Source of the DNA: Caecitellus pseudoparvulus
Taxonomy: Eukaryota; Bigyra: Bicosoecida
Direction: 5' to 3'
NCBI GenBank assembly: GCA_965644315.1
Contig: CBFFRQ010000031.1
Location: 186,001-250,000 of the forward strand
Length of the DNA: 64,000 nt
The translations under genes and the position numbers were made by a program. Numbering within the stretch: the stretch's first letter is position 1; each line of letters starts with the position of its first letter. This document shows, one piece after another, positions 1 through 9,916 of this stretch. The notes under the pieces were generated by a model. That model was not told the DNA's origin. It did no database searches and saw only the letters and a list, made by a program, of their open reading frames with translations.

Positions 1-37
1 GCACGCACGGCATGCGCACTGCACCCCCGCAACAACG

Positions 38-915
38 TCACATGAAATCCTCCTCCCAGTCCTCAGCAGCAGCTTGGTCCACAGTGGGCACACTGGTGAG
101 GGTGCCGCCGCCACCCGCCGCCGCAGCAGCCTGTATCTCGTCCCCGAACAAGTCCTCGTCTAGTTCCGCGCCGCGCCCCCCCCCGGGAGCCTGCGCGAAG
201 AGGCTCTTGTACGACCGCAGGTCAGCCTGGGCCGCCATGTCCTTGCGCGCCTGGGCTGCCGCAGCTGCCTCCTCCTGCCGCTCAGCCTTGAGTTTCTTGC
301 GCTCCACCGCATCCCGTGCCCGCCGCTGGCCTTCCAGATCCGGCTCCTCCACCCACGTCTTGGTCTTGGCCAGGGCGCGCAGGATGTCCTTGTCCCGGGA
401 CACGGTGCGGTACTGCTTCTGGGAGGGCTTGTGGAAACCCACCTGCCCCACCTCCATGCTCTTTGTCTTGCGCAGGTTGGCCCACGGCGTGTACACGATC
501 TTCACGTTCTTGATCTTGCTGCCTTTGATGCTGTTGGCCTTCACCAGCTGGCAACACTCTTCCAGGGCGTCTTCTGAAATGTCAGTCCAGTCAGTGCCCT
601 TGGGCAGGCGCAGGTACACGTGTGCAGAACTCATGTCGTCCACGTGAAACCACACATCTGCAGGCCTCACAAGCAGCGCACGCATCGTGAAGGAAAGAGT
701 GGGCACCAGGCTTCACCGTGGCTCACACACCTTCAGGCCAGCCCCACTTGATGAGGAGCTCGTTCTCATGCTTGTCCTTCCCCATGTACACCATCGTACC
801 ATCTACAACGCGTGCAAACCGCGCAGCGTGCTGGGCGTGAACGCAGGCGAAACGCTGGCGCCTGGGCCTGTCAGCGAACGCCAGACGCACCTGAAGTTGT
901 GAAGTAAAACACCAT
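38..915 (-). CDS. CCDC25: CCDC25-like protein (NFACT-R/DUF814 domain)
   Basis: Three exons, read right to left: 891-915, 731-802 and 38-657, giving 238 residues. The first exon encodes MVFYFTTS, nearly the same as the start of animal CCDC25; the second carries YMGKDKHENE and the third WFHVDDMSSAHVYLRL, the NFACT-R signature. An Ala-rich charged coiled-coil tail ends in EEDFM, like the family C-terminus. Introns 803-890 and 658-730 have GT...AG ends and restore the frame. In animals CCDC25 is a small conserved protein reported to bind DNA, while the related NFACT-R proteins act in ribosome quality control, so its role here is inferred only from the fold. Length is close to the human protein (about 208). 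The family is secure; the function is not. Confidence 0.88.
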
Positions 916-1193
916 CGTGTGTATGGCTGTGTGAAGAGCTTCTGGGTGCGGTGGGAATCACTGCAGCTGAATGCCCAGCGAGTTACCGGTGCGTGACGAG
1001 GACAGAAAGTTGCAAGCCAGAAGTCTGCGACGCTGGCACACGCCAGTCCCTCACGTGCGCACAACTGGTCACGTGGAGTGCTCCCACGAACAGCATGCGA
1101 GATTTGATGTTGGGTGGTGTGGATGTAAATTGCTGCACGTTCTGTGCGACTAGGAAGCGCGTGGGGGGGGGGGCAGCGCTGGCTCACCTCCCC

Positions 1194-2773
1194 TCACAAG
1201 ATGCTCTGCACGAGGTCCGCCACTGAGACGCCCCCCGCGCCATCTTGGCAGTGCGACGCCACCAGCTCTTTCAAGGACTCTTCAGACAGCTCTCCTACCT
1301 CCCTTGCCGCAGCTTGCGCAGCCTCATGCCCCGCATACAGCCGGACCTGCCACAAGGCAGCTGCCTGGCCCTGCACGGCCCACGCCTGGCACGCCAAGCA
1401 CACCACGGGCGGCGGCGGGGGCAGCGACACCTCCTGTGCCGTCGCCAGCAGGCTGGGGTGCATGTCCCCCCCTGCTTCCGCCTGCACGAGCTGCACCAGA
1501 GCCTTGGCCAAGCGCAGGTGGGCCAGGGACACCCCCCCATCCACAGTGGCCCCACTTCGCTGGGCAGGGCAGTGCGTCGCCCAGGAGGGAGCGGACGCGC
1601 CCACCTCCAGGCGGCACACTGCCAGGACTGGCCACAACAACTGCCCTGCCTCTGACGCAGTGTCCTGGCCCAGGGTGCGGGCATACTCCTCCTCCGCTCG
1701 CACCACCGCCTGCCGCCCACCCCGTACACCCACCGCCAGCGCGGACTCCAGGACGTTGTCCCCAGCAAGCATGGCTGCCACGCAGCGCAGGGCGCTGTGC
1801 ACAGCCTCAGGGCTGGCCATGCAGCCAGGGCGCCAGGAGCTTGTGCCTGGTGCCTGAGGTGGCAGGGGCAAGGCAGGCAGCAGGAAGAGGCCTGCGCCAC
1901 CTGGTGCGGGGCCTGAGGATGTGCCGTCTGTCCTGTGCACGTGCTGGTGCACGGGCATGCGCTGGCGGCGGGCTTGGTGCCTGTCCTCTTCATGCTGCAT
2001 GCCGAGGGGCAGCAGCAACGGGTGCTTCAGCGCTGCACCTGGGTCCGGCAGGAATGGGTCTAGCGGCACGCCACTGCCAGCTGAATCGGCTGCCCGGCTC
2101 TGTAGTCGCAGTGCAGTCGCGGTGCGCAGCTCCGGCGTCGCCACGGCGGTGCTGTGCATGCCCGGGCGCCAGGGCAGCTGCAGCAGGCGGCTGTGCCGCT
2201 CAGCAGCGTGGCCGTCCACTCCTTCGTCGTGCATGAGAGTGAGCAGCTCCCGAATATCAGCCTTGCTCATCATTGCGTGCCCCTGTCCCAGCTTGGCAGC
2301 GCCGGCTGCCCACTCCTGCGCCCCCTGTGTTGCACGCTCGTGTGCAGCAGCTGCAGCTCGTAAGTCTGCTGCGGCGGATCGCAACTCCGCTGCACTGCTG
2401 CGTCTATGGGCCAGGAACGCAATGTCCTTGGATGCTGTAGACTCGCCTGGATCGTTTACAGCGGATATCTGGGCGCAGAGCGGCGTGGTTGCTTGCAGGG
2501 CCACGTGCGAGTGTTGCTGGCCTTGGGCCTGAAACGAACCTGAAACGCTGTGGTGCCGGCGCTCGGCTTGGGTTGAGCGGTGAGTTCCAGCAGGTGGCTC
2601 AGCAGCTGCACCTCTCGAAAGGCAGTGTGGATGCTCGCAGCTGCCTGCTGCAGGCCATGCTCGCCCGTCGCTTGGTCAGCCTCCGTGGGCTTGCCTTCTT
2701 CCTCTGCCGTGGCAGCGGCGGCGAGCTGCAGGAAGTGCAGGCCCCCTGCCACTTGATGCCTGGATGGCTCCAT
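1194..2773 (-). CDS. Hypothetical Ala-rich helical protein
   Basis: Two exons, 2540-2773 and 1194-2468, joined across a 71-base intron with donor GTTCGT, giving 502 residues. I do not recognise it with certainty. Residues 1-160 are strongly helical and Ala/Leu/Glu-rich (REVQLLSHLLEL, then RSAAADLRAAAAAHE). The middle is Pro/His-rich and probably disordered, and the C-terminal 200 residues are again helical. The N-terminal layout, two helical blocks around a Lys/Pro linker, loosely recalls Mediator subunit MED17, but I see no diagnostic motif, so this is only a hint. The start at 2773 is the first ATG of the spliced frame. It is divergent from the gene at 2992, with 218 bases between the two start codons. 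Confidence 0.55.
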
Positions 2774-2991
2774 GCTGGTGCTGCTCGTCTCTTGACTAGC
2801 TGCGGCTTGGATTCATGCACGCACCGTGCCCAGAGCATGGTGCTCATGTTTTTGCCGCCGGGCTCGTCTGCTTGCCGGTGCCGGCAGTCTGCCGCACAGA
2901 GGGCCCCAACAACACAAACCACCCCAGCCCACGCAAAGCAACGTACTGACAACCCACCCACCTGCCAAGCACCATCCCTCGCTCGTCAACC

Positions 2992-4212
2992 ATGCGTGGG
3001 CAGGTGCTGTCAGCGCTGCTGGTGGGGGCGCTGCTCCAGGTCCACTCCGCACGCGGGCAGGAGGGTGCACCTGCCAGCTCGCTGTGCACATGGACACACC
3101 CAGGCTCGGGCGCCAAGTTCGACCTGTCACAGCTGAACGTGCCACAACTCAGCTCTGTCGGGTACAGGGTGCAAGACGGGCGGGACAACTCCAACTCGGC
3201 GAACTGTACGTGAGCCAGGCGCGACGCCCTGCTCCTTTCGCAGCGGGCCACAGCCCTGCCCTGCTCCCCAGACACGTACTTGTTCAACGTGTGTGCGGAC
3301 TTGGACATGTCCTTCTACGACCCGCCCAACCGCCGCCAGTGCAACAACACGTTTGGCTACGGCAACGTGCCAAACACTGAGCTCGTGAGTGCTGCACTGC
3401 ACCAGGGCTGCCCCAGGAAGCTGACGAGCAGCCCGCCTCGCCCTCCCACAGGCGGGGCTGCCGACGCCGGCAGTGCAAATCAACACAGGGGACTCGCCCA
3501 CCAGCAACTTCTACTGCCACAAACTTGGTGCCCCAGTCAGCGCCAACACTTCACAGTACAGCTTGCTCAGTGCGTGACGCTGCGCCGCAGCAGCACATGT
3601 GCCGAGGCGAGTCCGCCCCCGCTCCAAGCTCACCCTGCCCCCCCTCCGTCCACAGGAGAGCACAACCCGTCACGGGGAGTGCGCTTGACGTACTCTGGGG
3701 GTGACGACTGCGGCCCTGGCATCGGCAAGCGCAGCTTCACCATCGCCATCCAGTGCGCCGATGACGCCGGCAACCTGCCTGACACGACAGAGGTGGTGGA
3801 AGAGACGTCCACCTGCCAGTACGAAATGATCTTCCGCTCCGCCTACGGCTGCCCCGTGCAGTGCCCTGTCGTGGGCGCCGCAGGGCAGAGCCGCCTGTGC
3901 AACGGCCAGGGTGTCTGTGACTTCGACGCACAGGCGCAGCAGCCCAAGTGCTTCTGCAACGAGGGCTGGCACGGGCCTGGCTGCGAGACGCAGGAGGTGC
4001 CGGAGAAGAAGCCCCTCGTGTCCCCCGTCGGCGTCGTGCTCATCGTCGTCTGCATTGTCCTCGTCTTCGCAGGCGTCTTGCTGTGGATGCTGTGGAGCAA
4101 GGTGTCTTCCCTGCGCCTGGACATGTCCGCCTACAAGTCGCTCGCAGCGGAGGACGCGCTGCACGCAGCCGCGCCTGTGCCCACCTCCGATGCCGCACAG
4201 CCTGAGGATTGA
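2992..4212 (+). CDS. ATG27/MRH-like type I membrane protein with EGF-like module
   Basis: Exons 2992-3205, 3272-3384, 3452-3569 and 3656-4212 give 333 residues. Domains in order: a signal peptide (about residues 1-22, MRGQVLSALLVGALLQ...), a Cys-rich lumenal MRH/ATG27-type domain with paired Cys and a GGDDCG...RSFTI segment, an EGF-like module (CNGQGVC...CFCNEGWHGPGC), one transmembrane helix just after SPVGVVLIVVC, and a short cytosolic tail. MRH proteins of this layout (ATG27, mannose-6-phosphate receptors, OS-9) work in the secretory and endolysosomal system, usually by binding glycans. An EGF module directly before the membrane is not part of yeast ATG27. The stop is 26 bases from the stop of the opposing gene. 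The class is fairly sure; which ortholog it is remains open. Confidence 0.72.
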
Positions 4213-4238
4213 ACACGGCTCGTGCGTGGGTGCGTGTG

Positions 4239-4723
4239 TCACTTCTTGCCCTCGGCAGCACTGCCCAAGTGCAGGCTGGGCGCCTCCACGCCTGCCTCGC
4301 TGTCCTCGTCACTGCTGTCGCTGCTGCTGCCGCTGTCCCCGGAGTCGCTGTCGTCACTCTCGTTGCCGTCCCCCAGAATGCGGGAAAATGCAGACAGGTA
4401 GCGCTGGGCCAGGGAGTTGTCTGGCTCCACGCGGAGCACTGTGAGGCGGCCAGGCCACTGCCATGGAGCTTCGCAAGCACGAGGCAGCACGCCTGAGACG
4501 CACCTTGCTTGCACAAAATACTGCCTTGCATCGCTTTCACCTCTGGATCCAGTCCGCTGCTCGTGACTCGCAGCAGCTGCAGCTTGAGAAGGCGTTGCGT
4601 GCGGGAGGCAGCGTGAGTTACGCGTGAAACGGCAGCACGTACATCTTGCAAGAGCTCAGTCACTGGACGCTCTGCCGGGGCACCCGCTCCCACAGCACAC
4701 TCCTTTCCTTCTGATGCTGCCAT
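4239..4723 (-). CDS. Small hypothetical protein with Ser/Asp-rich tail
   Basis: Two exons, 4504-4723 and 4239-4438, with a 65-base intron (donor GTGCGT) give 139 residues. The N-terminal half is predicted helical (VTELLQDVRAAVSRVTHA...). The C-terminal third is a run of Ser, Asp and Glu (DDSDSGDSGSSSDSSDED), the kind of tail phosphorylated by casein kinase 2 in many nuclear proteins. I recognise no family. The gene lies tail to tail with the MRH-like gene and head to head with PHAX. The splice is phase-consistent and the intron has the typical size, so I regard the gene as real. Confidence 0.5.
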
Positions 4724-5001
4724 TTCAAGGCTCGCCTGTGCGTTTCCTTTCTGAGAACGGGTACTTTGGCAACGTCTGCAAACCAGCCCCCTCCCTTGCC
4801 AGGCGGGCCGTGTGCCGAGGTGTGCCACTATTCCTTCACCACCACGGCAGACAACCACGCACCAACTGATGTGAGTTGCGGATGGTGTTGATTTAAAAAC
4901 GCCCACCTGTGCAGCAGGGAGACCCCTCCCCATTGGAGACCTCCGCGCGACGGGCCTCCCTTGCGGAAATCGACTGGTAGCCTAGCCAAATCGCTTGCAG
5001 G

Positions 5002-5854
5002 ATGGCAGCTGCAGCTCAGAGCACCCGGGAAGCACAGCATTCGGATGAGGACGACGATGAGGATTTCGTTGATGACTTGATTCAGGAGGTGAGCCCTGCT
5101 CGCGGCTAGCAGGCCCGGCATGCCTCACTTGGTGCTTCAAACCAACCACGCGCAGGGCCTGGAGGGGGCAGGACACGAGACTCCCGCTGCACCACCGCGT
5201 GGACAGAAGCGTCAACGAGGTGATGGCGATGTGAGCACCCCCCTGCCTCCTCCCGCGCGCGACTTTCGAGCGAAACGGCGACCAGGCGTGAGCGGGCCGG
5301 AGCAGGATGACCCCGCCTGGACTCCGCTTTCCACCGGCAAGTGCATTGCCCACAAGCTGCAGGAGCCAAATGAGGAGGCCCTCGTCAAGGCCACTCGCCT
5401 ACTGGGCGTGGCGGCTGCCTGGGAACTCCTGCAGGAGACTGAACGTGTGCAGGCCGGTGGCGGCCTGCTCCTGCCCAGCGGCAACCGTCGGCGCTCGAGA
5501 GGGGGCGTGTTCTTCCACCTGCTCAAGGGCCGCCTGGACAAGCAGCAGCTCACGTGGGTGTTCGCCCACAACAAGGACCTGTTCAAGGAGAAGACGCGCG
5601 CCAAGAACAGGCGCCGGAATGCCCGGCGCAGGGAGGCTGCAGCCGCCCAACCCACCGCCCCGCCGCAGCCTGCCTCGGCGGCAGCGTATTCTCCCCCCAG
5701 CACGCCTGCCGCAGCCATGCCTGCGTGGATGGCCCCCAGTGGCCGTGCCGGGGGTGCGCCAGAGCCCAGCCAGGCTCCTCCGCCCCAAGTGGACGTCCTG
5801 GCCCAGGCACAGAGCAGCATCGCTGAGCTAGACGCGCTCCTCGCTGAGATGTGA
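5002..5854 (+). CDS. PHAX: PHAX-like snRNA export adaptor
   Basis: Exons 5002-5088 and 5156-5854 give 261 residues. PHAX bridges capped snRNA, the cap-binding complex and CRM1 for nuclear export. Residues 1-29 are acidic (DEDDDEDFVDDLIQE), and a basic stretch RGQKRQRGD resembles a nuclear localisation signal. The RNA-binding PHAX domain spans about residues 90-180: KCIAHKLQEPNEE, LLQETERVQAGGG, then RRSRGGVFFHLLK. The C-terminus is Pro/Ala-rich and ends in a short helix. It is shorter than animal PHAX (about 390), mainly in the N-terminus. Its stop is three bases from the stop of the opposing PQ-loop gene. Recognition rests on the RNA-binding domain. Confidence 0.85.
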
Positions 5855-5857
5855 GGG

Positions 5858-6632
5858 TCACTCGGCGGAGTCAGGCTGGGGCGGGGCGGCGGGCGGCGGC
5901 GGCTGGCGCAGGAAGAACACCTGCCCCAGGATGGCGCTGTCGGTGAGCAGCTGCACTGTGGCGCAGGCCATGAACTGCCAGGGGGCGCCGGAGGTCAGGT
6001 ACGTGCCCATCTTCACGAAGTCCCCCACGACCCAGCTGGCCACCAGCATGGCGCTGAGGCCTGCCGTGCTGCCCCGCTGCGCGTTCTGCACGAGCTGGGG
6101 CAGCGTCATGCTGGCTTCGATGCCCAGCGCTGCAGTGCCCACGCCCTGCACGACCAGGGGGGAGTCCCGTCCCAGCGCAGCCACTGCGCCGCACACCGCT
6201 ACGATGCTGAGCCAGGCGTACACGTAGGAGGGGAAGGTGCTCCAGGCCCACCAGTGCGTGAAGGGGGAGGTGATGTCGAAGTGCCTGTGGGGCTTGGGGT
6301 GCTGCGTGTGCGTGATGCACAGCTGCAGCAGCGCGCCCTGGCCAATGATGACCACGATGGACTGGACCAGCAGCACCACATCGAAGGGCTCCAACAGGTA
6401 GAAAATGATGCGGATGCTGTTTGCGATGATGAGGATGCCGCTCACGGCAGAGCTGAAGCCAGAGGCATCTTTTGTTTTGGAAATCTCAGCATACTGCGGG
6501 TAGTACGCTGCGCAGGGGGGCAGGCACGGGACGGGTGGCGCCGTGCGGAAATTGCACGCTGGCAAGGCAGCCCTCACGCAGCACAGAGCCCAGCACAAAG
6601 ACGGCTTTGAAGAGCAGGCCGACGATGTCCAT
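5858..6632 (-). CDS. PQ-loop repeat membrane transporter (SLC66A2/PQLC1-like)
   Basis: Exons 6578-6632 and 5858-6507 give 234 residues. Splicing joins ...VFVLGSVL to PYYPQYAEI, recreating the first PQ motif; the second is TLPQLVQN in the C-terminal half. About six or seven hydrophobic segments fit the PQ-loop fold used by SLC66/cystinosin-type lysosomal or Golgi carriers. Animal SLC66A2 has been linked to endosome-to-Golgi traffic and phospholipid flipping; the substrate here is unknown. The start at 6632 opens directly into a hydrophobic helix (MDIVGLLFKAVF). The 70-base intron holds the recurrent 10-mer CAATTTCCGC, in coding orientation. Confidence 0.82.
6545..6554 (-). promoter_or_regulatory. 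CAATTTCCGC motif, copy 1
   Basis: One of six exact copies of the 10-mer in the window. It lies in the first intron of the PQ-loop gene, in coding orientation, 78 bases from the ATG. Function is inferred only from recurrence. Confidence 0.35.
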
Positions 6633-6779
6633 GGCTGCGCAAAGTGGGACAATGCATGCATTCGCCAGCTTCAACAGGCTGTGCCCAGGGGTCCTGCAGG
6701 TCGGCAGGGCAGCAGGATTTGCCAGCGGCTGGCCAGTGCACGTGCTGCCTGCCACCCCCGTCTGCCTGCTGCGCCCCCA

Positions 6780-9181
6780 TCATGCAACGTAGTGGTACGT
6801 GTTCACGTCGTCGTCATCACGTTCGATGTAGTCTGCATCCAGCATGTACTCGATGCGGCGCTTGATGAGCTTGGGGTTGGGCTGGAAGAGGGACAGCGCT
6901 GACAGCACCTCGGCAAAGAGAGCCTGGTGCGTCAGCGTCTGGCGGCTCTTCATGATGCGCACGATGGCGGCGTCGATGGCGACCCGCCGGTCCTCCTGCA
7001 CGCGCTTGACGCTGCCGGTGTCTTCCAGCGATGCCATGGGCACCCGGATCTTGCGGGCGGACGCCTGGAACGACCCATTCACTGCGAAGGTGTCTGCAGC
7101 GCCGATGGTGCGCCCCGGCGGCGTCTTGTTCAGCACCTTGTACTTTCCACAGGACAGGGAGTGCAGCACGCGCTTGACGACGTCCTCGCTGCAGCCCAGG
7201 GCAGAGATAACATCCTTCAGGCTCAGCGCTGCGCCGGCAGGCACTTCGTTGAAGAAGAGCAGGGTGGCAGCCTGCAAGGTGGTGACGGTGAAGTCGTACG
7301 GCACGGCAAAGTTGCCCTTCACCACGGCAGTGCCCTGGGCAGCCACCCACTGCAGGCGCCGCACAGTGGTGGTGCTGCTGTAGTACCGCTCGTACATGTT
7401 CTGCCATGCCAGCATGGGCGGCGGCAGGGACAGGGGGATGTGCTTGCTGGCGGGCCACCACCCCGTCGTCAGCACGTGCGCTGCGAAGTCGTACTTGGGC
7501 AGGGCCAGGACCTGGGCGTCGCCCTCCTCTCGCCGTGCCGCTACCCACGAGTCGAAGGCCTTGAAGCTCTCCTGCCCCTGCTCCAGGTCCTTCAGCATGC
7601 CCTCCAGCTTGGACGTGTACTGCGCCCCGCACGCCAGCTTCAGCTTGCTCACCATGCTCTTCTCCGCCTCCCGCGATGCAGAGCGCCCAGACAGCAGGCG
7701 CTTGGACAGCGCCTGCCGGTAGCTCTCCCCGAACATGTCCTTGTCCACGATGTACGTGAAGAGCCCCAGCACCCGCTGCAGCTCCTTCTCCGTCGCGTCG
7801 TCGCTGAGGCGCTCGCCGCCGGCCCGCAGCAGGCGGTCTGCGTACGCGGCGATGGCCACGGTGTTGCTGGTCTTGCAGGCGACGTCCTTGTTCACGAACA
7901 CTTCAAAGGCGTCCTTGAGCGCCTTCTGGAACAGACTGTGCCCCCCGAACACGCCCGTGATGAGGGTCTTGCTGGTGTGCAGGAGGTCCAGCAGGTCCTT
8001 CACGAACTGCACGTCGGCCGCGGCAGCAGCGGCACCCTTGGGCTTGGCTGCTCCTGGCACGACCTTGGTCGCGTCCTCCCGGGTGGCCACCATGGCCAGG
8101 CCTGCGCGCTGGATGTGCTCCCGCACCGCCCGGGCCAGGGGGATGAGCCCGCCGTTCACACGGGAGAACAGGCGGTACATGCGGGCGAGGTCCTGCTGGG
8201 CACTGCGCTCCAGCATGGTGCTGACGCCGGTGGGGCTGCCCAGCAGGTCTGCCTGGTGAGCCTGCAGCAGCACCTCCTCCAGCACCCCCAGCAGGCGCCC
8301 CTCCGTGCTCTCGTGCAGGTAGTGCTGGACACGGATGGCCTCTGCCGTCAGCGCCGCCTCAGCCCGCTGCAAGTAGGAGGGCACGTCCAGGGATGTCAGC
8401 CACTGCGCCGCAGCAGCGGAGAAGTACGTCCGCGTGCTCTGCAGCAGGGGGGCCTCCAGGTCCTTGTGGTACACGTCCAGGCGCCCCATGCCCATGGCCA
8501 CGAAGACTTCCGAGCAGCTCTTCAGGAGGGCCCGGTCCACCACTTCCCCGTCCCGCTCCAGGTCCACCTTGTCCAGCATGTGCTGTGTGATGTGGCTCCT
8601 GACGGGCGTGAAGACGACGCTCTTGAAGGCCGCCAGCCCTGAATCCCGCAAGGAGGGAAGGCTATGGTGCTCAATGTAGTACCGGTCCTGCAAGAGCGTG
8701 GAAGGAGGCGTGTGCCGTGCGGAGAAGGCCCCCGCACATGCCGGTGCCCAGCGGCAAAGAAACGTCACGCACCAGGTACTGGAAGACGCGGTGCATCCAC
8801 TTGTTCATGACCTTGTGGTGCCGCCACCGGCGCACGAACTCTGTCAGTTGTGCCTCACCACGCTTGCCTTGCACTGCTGGCAGCACGTGCGTCTCCAGGT
8901 GCTTGCGAAATGCCTGCGGAGGGGAGGGAGCACAAGGCGTGGTGCACCTGCCACACCAACTGCCGCAGCGGTCACATGCCCACCTTTCCGTGCTCCTGGT
9001 ACAGCTCGGCAGAGTAGTTGTGCGGGGGTCTCTGGGTGCACATGCGGTACACCAGGGTGTACTGCTGCATGTTGTCCGCGCGCGTGAAGGCCTTCCCAGC
9101 GAAGTCTGCATTCATCAGCGTGGACATGCGCTCCACCTGGGAGCGCAGGCCCGCCAGGCCCTCCTCCAACGTCACAGTCAT
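6780..9181 (-). CDS. CUL1: Cullin-1-type SCF ubiquitin ligase scaffold
   Basis: Exons 8984-9181, 8773-8913 and 6780-8687 give 748 residues, close to animal and plant CUL1 (about 740-776). Cullin-1 bridges SKP1/F-box proteins to RBX1. Seen here: the N-terminal signature YTLVYRMCTQRPPHNYS, the cullin repeats, the cullin homology region (FGESYRQALSKRLLSG), and a winged-helix C-terminus with the neddylation segment IVRIMKSRQTLTH and the family ending DVNTYHYVA. An in-frame upstream ATG at 9319 exists, but 9181 matches the usual start (MTVTLEEGLAGL). It is divergent from the small gene at 9500. Confidence 0.95.
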
Positions 9182-9499
9182 GCTAGCCGACGCACTGTGC
9201 ACAGGCCAAGTGAAGTGTATGGGGAGGCTGCGGAGCCCACTCGCTGGCAACACCTTGGGGAATCGGGTGGGCTGGGTTTTGCCGTGGGGCGGCCAGCCGC
9301 CGGCGAGTGTCCACGCCACGCGGCGCGCTGGACCGGTTGTCGCAACTCAAAACAAACGCCAAAACGAACCCCCCAAGTAAACGTGGACTGCGAGTTTGCT
9401 CCCGCTATCGCATTCGCCTCCTTCCCTCCCTTTCTCAGCATACACGCTGCCTTTGTGCGCTTGCCGCGTTTCCTACACGTTTCGTCGCCTCCCTTCGTC
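9182..9499. other. Bidirectional promoter region, CUL1 / UPF0729-like gene
   Basis: 318 bases between divergent start codons. The part from about 9340 to 9500 is less GC-rich than its surroundings (CAAAACAAACGCC, pyrimidine-rich stretches), as expected for a promoter. No other element is recognisable. Confidence 0.45.
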
Positions 9500-9859
9500 A
9501 TGGTCTGCGTTGTTTGCCTCATTCCATACCTGCCTGTAAGGTGGCCGGTGAACTCGCAGGCCTATATTAGGGTTATCCTCACCTTTCCCTGCATTCCCTG
9601 GTCCCAGGTGGCACTTCTCGCCCTCGTGCAAGCTTGGAACTGGGCCGTGTCGCAGTGCACCAAGCCAGAGGACGCTCCCAAGGCACAGGTGGACGTGAAG
9701 ATGAAGGACATCTGCCCAGAGTGTGTCGATGGCCAGTGCCCTCTGCCTTCAAAGGCTGACCGCGCGGCAGCCAAAGCAGAGGGCGAGGACGAGGCCAGTG
9801 TGAGGCAACGCAAGCCCAGTGGCTCAGCTGACCCGACAGCTGCCGCCACGGACCAGTAG
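9500..9859 (+). CDS. Small UPF0729 (C18orf32)-like protein
   Basis: Exons 9500-9535 and 9608-9859 give 95 residues. The N-terminus MVCVVCLIPYLP is very close to the conserved start of UPF0729 proteins such as human C18orf32, which begins with the same Met-Val-Cys and a second Cys followed by a hydrophobic segment. After a second hydrophobic stretch the protein turns polar, with a CPECVDGQCP cluster and a Lys/Ala/Glu tail. Human C18orf32 sits at the ER and lipid droplets through its N-terminus; the same location is inferred here. Similarity outside the first 30 residues is weak. The 72-base intron has a standard GTAAGG donor. Confidence 0.55.
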   Translation: MVCVVCLIPYLPVRWPVNSQAYIRVILTFPCIPWSQVALLALVQAWNWAVSQCTKPEDAPKAQVDVKMKDICPECVDGQCPLPSKADRAAAKAEGEDEASVRQRKPSGSADPTAAATDQ

Positions 9860-9916
9860 GCGGCCAAGCCAGCGTGCCGCAGCAGCGCGCCTTGCCCCGC
9901 CAAGCAAATGCAATGT

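Noticed and set aside
6927-8642. 571-residue plus-strand frame opposite CUL1
   Set aside because: Antisense shadow of a conserved cullin exon in GC-rich DNA, with low-complexity composition.
8717-9859. Long plus-strand frame overlapping CUL1 exons and the UPF0729-like gene
   Set aside because: Its first half is antisense to clear cullin exons. Only the spliced 95-residue part at 9500-9859 is supportable.
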